NCBI RefSeq assembly: GCF_052065835.1
Contig: NZ_JBQHTG010000002.1
Location: forward strand, 62,001 to 126,000
Direction: 5' to 3'
DNA length: 64,000 nucleotides
From: Laedolimicola sp934402125
GTDB taxonomy: Bacteria; Bacillota; Clostridia; Lachnospirales; Lachnospiraceae
The position numbers and the translations under genes are program-made. Below the pieces are notes generated by a model that searched no databases, was not told the origin of the DNA, and saw only the letters and a program-made list of their open reading frames with translations. This document shows, piece after piece, positions 27,824 through 35,233 of this stretch. Numbering within the stretch: position 1 is the first letter of the stretch; every line of letters starts with the position of its first letter.

Positions 27824-28239
27824 TGGTAAAAGTAATCTTAGTTTCCCATGGCGGCATGGCGAAGGGAATGGTAGAAAGTACTACAATGTTGATTGGAGAC
27901 CAGCCGGATCTGGAGTATATAACCTTTGAACCGGGAGAAGGACCGGATGATTTAACTGCGAAGGTAGAAAAGAGACTGAAAGAGATTCTGGAAACGGGAG
28001 ACGCTATTGTTATGACAGATCTTCCCAATGGAACCCCGTTTAATTGCGTAAGCAGACTGATGGAGCATTATAAATTCCGTCATCTGACCGGAATGAATCT
28101 TCCAATGGTTATCGATGTGGTAAGCCAGCTGGGAGAGGACGCGGATGCGGACGAGCTTTGCAAGGGAACTATGGAGCCGTCGAAAGAGGCAATCATTGAT
28201 GTAAATGCGTGGATGAAAGAGCTGGGAATTCTGGAATAA
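27823..28239 (+). CDS. PTS mannose/sorbose-family EIIA
   Basis: A 138-residue EIIA with the phospho-His at H9 (VILVSHGGMAKG) and the DLPNGTPFN motif. It takes phosphate from HPr and passes it to EIIB. The start at 27823 follows GTAAGGAGACA and overlaps the previous stop by one base. Finding it four genes away from EIIB, after two unknown proteins, is unusual for this family. Confidence 0.94.
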   Translation: MVKVILVSHGGMAKGMVESTTMLIGDQPDLEYITFEPGEGPDDLTAKVEKRLKEILETGDAIVMTDLPNGTPFNCVSRLMEHYKFRHLTGMNLPMVIDVVSQLGEDADADELCKGTMEPSKEAIIDVNAWMKELGILE

Positions 28240-28267
28240 ATTCCGGCCGGAGTATGAGGTGATTATT

Positions 28268-29440
28268 ATGAATAATTTCTATGATTCACAGAAAACAAAT
28301 GTAATTTTCGGAAAAGATACCCATAAGACAGTGGGAGAAGAAATAAAGAAATATGGCAACAAGTGCCTGATTGTGCATGATGGCGGAAGCTATCTGACCC
28401 GGATTCTGGAGGAGGTACGCGCCTCTCTGGATGCCAATGGCATTTCCTATTATGAAGTGGGAGACGTAAAGCCCAATCCCCGTTTGAGCTATTGCAAAGA
28501 GTGCATTGAAAAGGTTCACCAGGATCCGGTTGATTTTATCCTGGCAGTAGGCGGCGGTTCTGTCATGGATACCGCAAAGTTTATCGCTGTACAGGCAAAT
28601 ATGGAGGAAAGTCTTTTTGTCAACCGGGAAATCTTTACACCGGCTCCGGTCATTCCCCATGGCGTTATCTCTACGCTGGGCGGAACCGGAAGCGAGCAGT
28701 CCCTGTGCGCGATGATTGTAGACGACAGTCTGGAAATTCCGGAAAAGGTAGGCCTTTACAACCTGGGCTTCTTCTTTGATTTTGCAATTATCAATCCGGA
28801 GTTCGCGTATACGCTGCCTCCGAAAATGATGGCCTGCGGCGCTATGGATATCATGTCCCACTGTTGGGAGGTATATTTTGCGCCCATCAACGGAAACGAG
28901 ATTATGGAGGGATATTTTGAGGCTATCGTAAAAGCTGTCCTGAAAGAAGGCCTGGTGGCAAAGGAAGATCCGACTAATTATGACGCCAGGGCAAACCTGA
29001 ATCTGGCAGCTATTATGGCCATGTCTAATACAAAGCCTGCGGCAGGAGAGATGGGAGATTGGATTTGCCATCATATGGAAAACCCGATTACAGTCACTTT
29101 TAAGAAAACTCATGGTGAAATCCTTTCTATTATTACAGACGCCTGGGTAAAATACGCATGGAAGAACAATCCGGCCAAATTCGTACGCTGGGCTGTAAAT
29201 TGTATGGGCGCGCGTCTTTATGACAACCAGGAGGATACCGTAATGGAAGGCCTCCGCAATCTGGAGGACTGGCAGAAACGTATGGGACTGCCTACCAGAC
29301 TCAGCGATATTGGCATTCAAGCAGAGGATTGCAGAATCTGCGCAGAGAATGCCATGAAGATTTCCGGTACCGGAAAGGCAGGCGCTTACTCCGGATATGA
29401 CGTAGATATGGTTATGGACGTGTACCGGCTTGCTGAGTAA
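28268..29440 (+). CDS. Iron-containing alcohol dehydrogenase (YqhD/butanol-dehydrogenase type)
   Basis: A 390-residue group III alcohol dehydrogenase that reduces aldehydes, such as an aldolase product, with NAD(P)H. The N-terminal NFYDSQKTNVIFGKDT, cofactor motif GGGSVMDTAKFIA, GTGSEQS and metal-ligand histidines in MSHCWEVYF and KKTHGEIL are typical of the BDH/YqhD branch. ATG 28268 with GAGGTG upstream is preferred over an in-frame GTG at 28259 that lies inside that ribosome site. It is the last gene of the PTS operon and is followed by a terminator. Confidence 0.92.
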   Translation: MNNFYDSQKTNVIFGKDTHKTVGEEIKKYGNKCLIVHDGGSYLTRILEEVRASLDANGISYYEVGDVKPNPRLSYCKECIEKVHQDPVDFILAVGGGSVMDTAKFIAVQANMEESLFVNREIFTPAPVIPHGVISTLGGTGSEQSLCAMIVDDSLEIPEKVGLYNLGFFFDFAIINPEFAYTLPPKMMACGAMDIMSHCWEVYFAPINGNEIMEGYFEAIVKAVLKEGLVAKEDPTNYDARANLNLAAIMAMSNTKPAAGEMGDWICHHMENPITVTFKKTHGEILSIITDAWVKYAWKNNPAKFVRWAVNCMGARLYDNQEDTVMEGLRNLEDWQKRMGLPTRLSDIGIQAEDCRICAENAMKISGTGKAGAYSGYDVDMVMDVYRLAE

Positions 29441-29494
29441 TAAAGATAACAACACCGAATGAATTGCCATGATTGATACAACTCGACAGAAAGG

Positions 29495-29531
29495 CCGCGG
29501 TTTTCGGAAATTTTCCGGAATCGCGGTTTTT
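29495..29531 (+). terminator. Terminator of the PTS operon
   Basis: CCGCGGTTTTCGGAAA pairs with TTTCCGGAATCGCGG with a small bulge, followed by TTTTT. Confidence 0.8.
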
Positions 29532-29555
29532 CTGCTTCGGGAAGTGGTTTGCAAG

Positions 29556-29584
29556 TTGACGAATGAAAAAAAGTTCGGTATGAT
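29556..29584 (+). promoter_or_regulatory. Promoter of aroC
   Basis: TTGACG (29556-29561), a 17-nt spacer and TATGAT (29579-29584). Confidence 0.75.
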
Positions 29585-29618
29585 AAACAGGATTACAAGA
29601 GAAGAAAAGAGGGAAAAA

Positions 29619-30719
29619 ATGGCAGGATCGGTTTTTGGCAAACATTTTACTATTTCCACCTGGGGAGAGTCCCATGGAAAAGGAGTCGGAGTTGTAATAG
29701 ACGGCTGTCCGGCAGGGCTGCCTTTAAGTGAAGCAGATATTCAGGAGTATCTGGATCGGAGAAAACCGGGACAGTCCCAGTATACGACCAGCAGAACAGA
29801 GGGGGATCGGGCTGAGATTCTGTCCGGCGTTTTTGAAGGAAAGACCACGGGTACGCCCATTTCCATTCTGGTGGCCAATACCTCCCAGCGCTCACAGGAT
29901 TACAGCGAGATTGCTTCTTATTACCGTCCGGGACATGCAGATTATACCTTTGATATGAAATACGGCTTCCGGGATTACCGGGGCGGCGGACGCTCCTCCG
30001 GACGGGAAACCATCGGCCGCGTGGCAGCAGGCGCTGTGGCGGCAAAGATTCTGAAAGAGCTGGGAATCCGGGTGTGCGCCTATACCAGATCAATTGGCCC
30101 GGTAGAGATAGAGGATAAGCAGTTTGACCCGGCAGAGATACAGAACAATTCTTTTTATATGCCGGATAAAGCGGCGGCAGAAAGAGCAGCTGTTTATACG
30201 GCACAGTGTATGGAAGAACAGGATTCGACAGGCGGTGTGGTGGAGTGCGTGGTAGACGGCATGCCGGCCGGTGTGGGGGAACCCTGCTTTGAGAAGCTGG
30301 ATGCGAATCTGGCAAAAGCTATTCTGTCCATTGGGGCAGTTAAGGGGTTTGAGATAGGAAGCGGCTTTGGCGCAGCAAAATTACGCGGAAAGCAGAATAA
30401 TGACGTATTTGTAAATCATGGAAAGGGAATAGAAAAGGAAACCAACCATGCAGGCGGAACACTGGGAGGGATCAGTGACGGAAGCCAGATCGTAATTCGC
30501 GCGGCGGTAAAGCCGACTTCCTCAATTGCGGCTCAGCAGCATACGGTGAATCAAAAGGGAGAGAATATTCAGATCAGCGTTAAAGGCCGTCACGATCCGG
30601 TGATTGTGCCCCGGGCCGTGGTGGTGGTAGAGGCCATGACAGCCCTGACCCTGGTAGATGCGCTCTTTGAAGGCATGAGCGCAAGGATGGATCAGGTACG
30701 AAAGATTTGGGGACGATAA
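29619..30719 (+). CDS. aroC: Chorismate synthase
   Basis: A 366-residue enzyme making chorismate from EPSP with reduced FMN, the last step of the shikimate pathway. Visible signatures are WGESHGKGVGVVIDGCPAG, RPGHADYT, YRGGGRSSGRET and the C-terminal RHDPVIVPRAV. The start at 29619 (AGAGGGAAAAA upstream) is the only one that begins with the normal N-terminus MAGSVFGKHF; a frame extending back to 29469 runs through the terminator. It is followed after one base by a PanE-like gene. Confidence 0.95.
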   Translation: MAGSVFGKHFTISTWGESHGKGVGVVIDGCPAGLPLSEADIQEYLDRRKPGQSQYTTSRTEGDRAEILSGVFEGKTTGTPISILVANTSQRSQDYSEIASYYRPGHADYTFDMKYGFRDYRGGGRSSGRETIGRVAAGAVAAKILKELGIRVCAYTRSIGPVEIEDKQFDPAEIQNNSFYMPDKAAAERAAVYTAQCMEEQDSTGGVVECVVDGMPAGVGEPCFEKLDANLAKAILSIGAVKGFEIGSGFGAAKLRGKQNNDVFVNHGKGIEKETNHAGGTLGGISDGSQIVIRAAVKPTSSIAAQQHTVNQKGENIQISVKGRHDPVIVPRAVVVVEAMTALTLVDALFEGMSARMDQVRKIWGR

Positions 30720-30720
30720 G

Positions 30721-31656
30721 ATGAGACAGAAATATGTAATCGCAGGTTCGGGAGCGACAGGTGGCAGTATCGGAGCTTTTCTGGCGTTGGACGGAGCAGA
30801 TGTGACATTCCTGGCCCGGGGAGCGCAGCTTGCGGCCTTCCGGGAAAAAGGAATCACCATGAAGGGGACGGCGAAAGGGGATTTTCATGTATTTCCCATT
30901 AAGGCCATGACCATGGATGAATATACGGAGACGCCGGATGTAATCTTTGTCTGTGTGAAGGATTATTCCCTGGAGGATGCCATTACCCTGGCGGATCGTG
31001 TAGGAAATGCGGATACGGTAGTGATACCGATTCTCAACATCTACGGTACCGGCGAGCGGATGCAGAGAGCCCTGCCGGATATGACTGTGACCGACGGCTG
31101 TATCTATGTAGCAGCGACCGTTTCGGCGCCGGGAGAGATTACCCATGGCGGCGATATTTTCCGGGTGGTATATGGTCTGAGACCGGGACAGAAGGTCAGC
31201 GGGACGACGCTTCGGAAGCTGGCCCGGACCAAGGCGGATTTGGACGGGGCCGGCATGGACGGTGCTTATACGGATCAGGTGAAGCTGGATACCTTCCAGA
31301 AATTTATGTATACCAGCCCTATGGCGGCGGCAGGCGAGTATTTCCATGCCCAGGCAGGAGTATTCCAGCAGCAGGGTGAACCGCGGGAGACATTCATTGC
31401 TATGGATCGGGAGCTGGAACAGCTGGGAATCGCCATGGGCCTTGCGTTTCAGGAGGATGTGGTAAAACGGAACCTGCAGATTCTGGACGATTTGAGTCCG
31501 GAGGCTGGAACCTCCATGCAGCGGGATATCGCGAAGGGCCACGCCTCGGAGATTCGCGGCCTGGTGTACGCGGTAGAGGATATGGCGGCAGAGTACCATG
31601 TGGAGATGCCTGTGTACCATAAGGTGATTGAAGAATTAAAAAAGAGAGGATTGTAA
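30721..31656 (+). CDS. Ketopantoate-reductase-family oxidoreductase
   Basis: A 311-residue PanE/ApbA-type NADP-dependent reductase. The N-terminal Rossmann motif is GSGATGGSIGA, the C-terminal domain shows SMQRDIAKGHASEIRGL (the SM-x2-D-I-x2-G-x3-E-I pattern) and a candidate catalytic Lys in DQVKLDTFQKF. The segment that normally reads QNG reads LNIYG, so the substrate may not be ketopantoate. It is transcribed with aroC. I therefore leave the gene symbol open. Confidence 0.8.
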   Translation: MRQKYVIAGSGATGGSIGAFLALDGADVTFLARGAQLAAFREKGITMKGTAKGDFHVFPIKAMTMDEYTETPDVIFVCVKDYSLEDAITLADRVGNADTVVIPILNIYGTGERMQRALPDMTVTDGCIYVAATVSAPGEITHGGDIFRVVYGLRPGQKVSGTTLRKLARTKADLDGAGMDGAYTDQVKLDTFQKFMYTSPMAAAGEYFHAQAGVFQQQGEPRETFIAMDRELEQLGIAMGLAFQEDVVKRNLQILDDLSPEAGTSMQRDIAKGHASEIRGLVYAVEDMAAEYHVEMPVYHKVIEELKKRGL

Positions 31657-31716
31657 TTATAAGTAACAGGCTGAAGCACTTGCTGCTGAAGCCGTAAGAA
31701 TATGATTCAGGCGTGA

Positions 31717-31763
31717 ACAGATTCCATTCGCGAAGCGAATTTTCATGAATCTGTGAATGGAAT
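31717..31763 (+). other. Mutually exclusive stem-loops upstream of tgt
   Basis: ACAGATTC (31717-31724) pairs perfectly with GAATCTGT (31747-31754) around an inner ATTCGC-GAA-GCGAAT hairpin, while ATTCCATTC (31721-31729) pairs perfectly with GAATGGAAT (31755-31763). The two pairings share bases and cannot form together. No T run follows. It could be an RNA switch or a fragment of a dispersed palindrome. Confidence 0.6.
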
Positions 31764-31802
31764 TATGAAGGAACTGAATAATTACAGAGGTTTGAAATAA
31801 GT

Positions 31803-32936
31803 ATGTATAAAATATTGAAGAAAGACGGCCGCGCCAAGCGTGCCGAATTTACAACCGTACACGGTACGGTGCAGACGCCGGTGTTCATGAACGTGGGAAC
31901 CGTGGCGGCCATTAAGGGTGCGGTAGCCACCTCCGATCTGGAGCAGATCGGAACCCAGATCGAACTTTCCAACACCTATCATCTTCATGTGAGACCGGGC
32001 GACGAGGTGGTGAAGAAGCTTGGCGGACTTCACAAATTTATGTCCTGGGACAAGCCGATTCTGACAGATTCCGGCGGATTTCAGGTATTTTCCCTGTCCT
32101 CCTTACGCAAAATAAAGGAAGAGGGCGTATATTTTAACTCCCATATTGACGGACGGAAGATTTTCATGGGACCGGAGGAGAGTATGCAGATTCAGTCCAA
32201 TCTGGCTTCCACCATTGCCATGGCCTTCGACGAGTGCGCTCCGGCCCTGGCAGAGCGGGATTATGTGGAGAAATCCGTAGCCCGCACCACCCGCTGGCTT
32301 GCCCGCTGTAAGGCGGAAATGCAGCGGCTGAACAGCCTTCCGGACACCATCAATCAGAACCAGCTGCTGTTTGGAATCAACCAGGGAGCGATTTATGAGG
32401 ATATCCGGATTGAGCATGCCAAGGAGATTTCCCAGATGGATCTGGACGGCTACGCCATCGGCGGGCTGGCAGTAGGCGAGTCCCATGAGGATATGTACCG
32501 GATCATTGAGGCAGTGACGCCGTATCTTCCCGAGGACAAGCCCACCTATCTGATGGGTGTGGGAACGCCGGCCAATATCCTGGAGGCGGTAGACCGGGGC
32601 GTGGACTTCTTCGACTGTGTATATCCCAGCCGTAACGGACGCCATGGACATCTCTACACCAACCTGGGTAAGATTAATCTGTTCAACGCGAAGTACGAGC
32701 TGGACGACCGGCCCATCGAGGAGGGCTGCCAGTGTCCGGCCTGCCGCCGCTACAGCAGGGCCTATATCCGTCATCTGTTAAAGGCGAAGGAGATGCTGGG
32801 CATGCGCCTCTGCGTCCTTCATAACCTGTATTTCTACAATACCATGATGACTGAGATCCGGGACGCTATTGACCGGGGCGAATACCAGGCCTACAAGAAG
32901 CGGAAGCTGGACGGCCTGATGAACGGCCAGTCATAA
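31803..32936 (+). CDS. tgt: tRNA-guanine transglycosylase
   Basis: A 377-residue TIM-barrel enzyme that swaps guanine-34 for a queuosine precursor in GUN-anticodon tRNAs. Catalytic D89 (LTDSGG) and nucleophile D271 (FFDCVYPSRNGRHG) are present, and the zinc site is C309, C311, C314 and H340. Length is normal. There are no other queuosine genes in the window. The start is modestly supported; no strong ribosome site is visible (TTTGAAATAAGT). Confidence 0.96.
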   Translation: MYKILKKDGRAKRAEFTTVHGTVQTPVFMNVGTVAAIKGAVATSDLEQIGTQIELSNTYHLHVRPGDEVVKKLGGLHKFMSWDKPILTDSGGFQVFSLSSLRKIKEEGVYFNSHIDGRKIFMGPEESMQIQSNLASTIAMAFDECAPALAERDYVEKSVARTTRWLARCKAEMQRLNSLPDTINQNQLLFGINQGAIYEDIRIEHAKEISQMDLDGYAIGGLAVGESHEDMYRIIEAVTPYLPEDKPTYLMGVGTPANILEAVDRGVDFFDCVYPSRNGRHGHLYTNLGKINLFNAKYELDDRPIEEGCQCPACRRYSRAYIRHLLKAKEMLGMRLCVLHNLYFYNTMMTEIRDAIDRGEYQAYKKRKLDGLMNGQS

Positions 32937-32973
32937 AATCAGCAGAAAATCACAGAAAATACAGCCGGAATAC

Positions 32974-33006
32974 TTGACCGGAGATCGGGAAGTATGCTAG
33001 TATAAT
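32974..33006 (+). promoter_or_regulatory. Possible promoter of the yajC-gpmI-secG unit
   Basis: TTGACC (32974-32979) followed by TAGTAT (32998-33003, 18-nt spacer) overlapping TATAAT (33001-33006). Confidence 0.5.
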
Positions 33007-33059
33007 AGAAGCGCCCGCAGATAAAAGATGAGGACGGGCATATTTCAGGAGGAATGAAC

Positions 33060-33362
33060 ATGAATTTACTTGCAACAGGCAATGCAGCAATGGGATGGGG
33101 AACCATAATCCTTTATGTAGTAGTAATCGGAGCATTTATGTATTTTGCGGCTATCCGTCCGCAGAAGAAGGAGCAGAAGCGTGTGAACGCCATGCTTTCC
33201 ACGATGGAGGTTGGCGACGCAGTTGTGACAACCAGCGGATTTTACGGCGTAATTATTGACATCACAGAGGACGATGTTATCGTAGAGTTCGGCAGCAACC
33301 GTAACTGCAGAATTCCGATGAAGAAGGCAGCTATCGCAGAGGTGGAGAAGAGCAATGAGTAA
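33060..33362 (+). CDS. yajC: Preprotein translocase accessory subunit YajC
   Basis: A 100-residue single-pass membrane protein with helix ~12-35, the family motif AIRPQKKEQKRVNAML and a small soluble domain (VGDAVVTTSGFYGVI). It assists Sec-dependent secretion. The ATG at 33060 is six bases after AGGAGG; an ATG at 33054 touches that site. It overlaps gpmI by eight bases. Confidence 0.94.
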   Translation: MNLLATGNAAMGWGTIILYVVVIGAFMYFAAIRPQKKEQKRVNAMLSTMEVGDAVVTTSGFYGVIIDITEDDVIVEFGSNRNCRIPMKKAAIAEVEKSNE

Positions 33363-34899
33363 GAAACCGACAGTATTAATGATTCTTGACGGCTATGGCC
33401 TCAATGAGAACCCGGAGGGCAATGCCATCGCTATGGCGAAGACTCCGGTGATGGACGGCCTGATGAAGGACTATCCCTTTGTAAAGGGCAATGCCAGCGG
33501 ACTGGCGGTAGGACTTCCGGACGGACAGATGGGCAACTCAGAGGTTGGCCATATGAATATGGGTGCGGGACGTATCGTATATCAGGAGCTGACCCGTATC
33601 ACAAAGGAGATCCAGGATGGAGACTTCTTTGAAAATGAGGCGCTGGTGAAGGCTGTGGAGAACGCGAAGGCAAAGGACTCCGCGCTGCACCTGTTCGGAC
33701 TGGTATCCGACGGCGGCGTACACAGCCACAATACCCATATCTACGGACTGCTGGAGCTGGCAAAGCGCCACAGTCTTAAAAAGGTCTATGTACACTGCTT
33801 TCTGGACGGACGTGACACACCGCCCACCTCAGGAAAGGATTTTGTACAGGAGCTGACAGACAAGATGCAGGAGATCGGTGTCGGAGAAGTGGCTTCCGTT
33901 ATGGGACGTTACTACGCGATGGACCGTGATAACCGCTGGGATCGGGTAGAGAAGGCTTACAACGCCCTGACAAAGGGAGAGGGCAACGAGGCGGCTGACG
34001 GCGTCAGCGCTATCGCGGCTTCCTACGCAGAGGGTGTGAACGATGAATTTGTTCTTCCGGCAGTGGTAAAGAAGGACGGCAAGCCAGTGGCTGTCATTCA
34101 GGACGGCGATTCCGTGATCTTCTTCAACTTCCGCCCGGACCGCGCAAGAGAGATTTCCAGAGCGTTCTGCTGTGATGATTTTACAGGCTTCCCCCGGGAG
34201 AAGCGTCTGGATCTGACCTATGTATGCTTTACGGAATATGACGCGACGATTCCCAATAAGCTGGTAGCCTTCCATAAGGTAGAGCTTCACAACACCTTTG
34301 GAGAGTATCTGGCAGCCCACGATATGACGCAGGTACGTATCGCCGAGACAGAGAAGTACGCGCATGTAACCTTCTTCTTCAACGGCGGCGTGGAAGAGCC
34401 CAACAAGGGCGAGGATCGGATTCTGGTGAAGTCCCCGAAGGTGGCAACCTACGATCTGCAGCCTGAGATGAGCGCGCCGGCTGTCTGCGACAAGTTGGTT
34501 GAGGCGATCAAGTCTGATAAGTATGATGTGATTATCATTAACTTCGCGAACCCGGATATGGTAGGTCATACCGGTGTGATTCCGGCGGCAGTGCAGGCGA
34601 TCGAGACGGTAGACGGCTGTGTGGGACGTGCCGTAGAGGCGCTGAAAGAGGCAGGCGGACAGATGTTTATCTGCGCAGACCACGGCAACGCCGAGATGAT
34701 GATTGACTATAAGACAGGCGAGCCCTGGACAGCACATACCACCAATCCGGTTCCGTTTATTCTGGTAAACGCAGATCCGGCATACGGTTTGAGAGAGAAT
34801 GGCTGTCTGGCAGATATCATTCCGACGCTCATCGAGCTGATGGGAATGGAGCAGCCGAAAGAGATGACCGGCAAATCTCTGCTGGTTAAGGAGGTTTAA
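33355..34899 (+). CDS. gpmI: Cofactor-independent phosphoglycerate mutase
   Basis: A 514-residue alkaline-phosphatase-fold enzyme interconverting 3- and 2-phosphoglycerate in glycolysis, with manganese. The catalytic Ser is S62 (GQMGNSEVGH) with D12 as a metal ligand, and the C-terminal metal site is ICADHGNAEMM. Length is normal. It is encoded between two Sec genes and overlaps yajC. Confidence 0.97.
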   Translation: MSKKPTVLMILDGYGLNENPEGNAIAMAKTPVMDGLMKDYPFVKGNASGLAVGLPDGQMGNSEVGHMNMGAGRIVYQELTRITKEIQDGDFFENEALVKAVENAKAKDSALHLFGLVSDGGVHSHNTHIYGLLELAKRHSLKKVYVHCFLDGRDTPPTSGKDFVQELTDKMQEIGVGEVASVMGRYYAMDRDNRWDRVEKAYNALTKGEGNEAADGVSAIAASYAEGVNDEFVLPAVVKKDGKPVAVIQDGDSVIFFNFRPDRAREISRAFCCDDFTGFPREKRLDLTYVCFTEYDATIPNKLVAFHKVELHNTFGEYLAAHDMTQVRIAETEKYAHVTFFFNGGVEEPNKGEDRILVKSPKVATYDLQPEMSAPAVCDKLVEAIKSDKYDVIIINFANPDMVGHTGVIPAAVQAIETVDGCVGRAVEALKEAGGQMFICADHGNAEMMIDYKTGEPWTAHTTNPVPFILVNADPAYGLRENGCLADIIPTLIELMGMEQPKEMTGKSLLVKEV

Positions 34900-34901
34900 G
34901 C

Positions 34902-35138
34902 ATGGGAGTAATCCGAGCTATTTTAATGGTTCTTTTTGTACTGGTGTGTATCGCGCTGACGGTTGTGGTACTGATGCAGGAAGGCAAGTCCAACGGTCTG
35001 GGAGCGATTGCAGGCGGCAATTCTTTCTGGGAGCAGAATAAGAGCCGTTCCGCAGAGGGTAAGATTGTGCTTGCGACCAAGATTCTGGCAATTACCTTTA
35101 TCGTGCTGGCACTGGTACTGAATTTAAACATTTTTTAA
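34902..35138 (+). CDS. secG: Preprotein translocase subunit SecG
   Basis: A 78-residue protein with two membrane helices (~4-23 and ~55-75) and the loop motif LMQEGKSNGLGAIAGG typical of SecG. It starts two bases after gpmI with AAGGAGGTT upstream. Confidence 0.94.
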   Translation: MGVIRAILMVLFVLVCIALTVVVLMQEGKSNGLGAIAGGNSFWEQNKSRSAEGKIVLATKILAITFIVLALVLNLNIF

Positions 35139-35172
35139 TGTAATAGCCTGTCTATGACAGATTTTACGACAG

Positions 35173-35214
35173 ATAAAGCACTCCCGGGCTGACCGAGGGT
35201 GCTTTATGTTTTTA
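35173..35214 (+). terminator. Terminator after secG
   Basis: ATAAAGCACTC pairs with GGGTGCTTTAT, followed by GTTTTTA. Confidence 0.8.
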
Positions 35215-35233
35215 GGTAAAAGCCGGAGGAACT

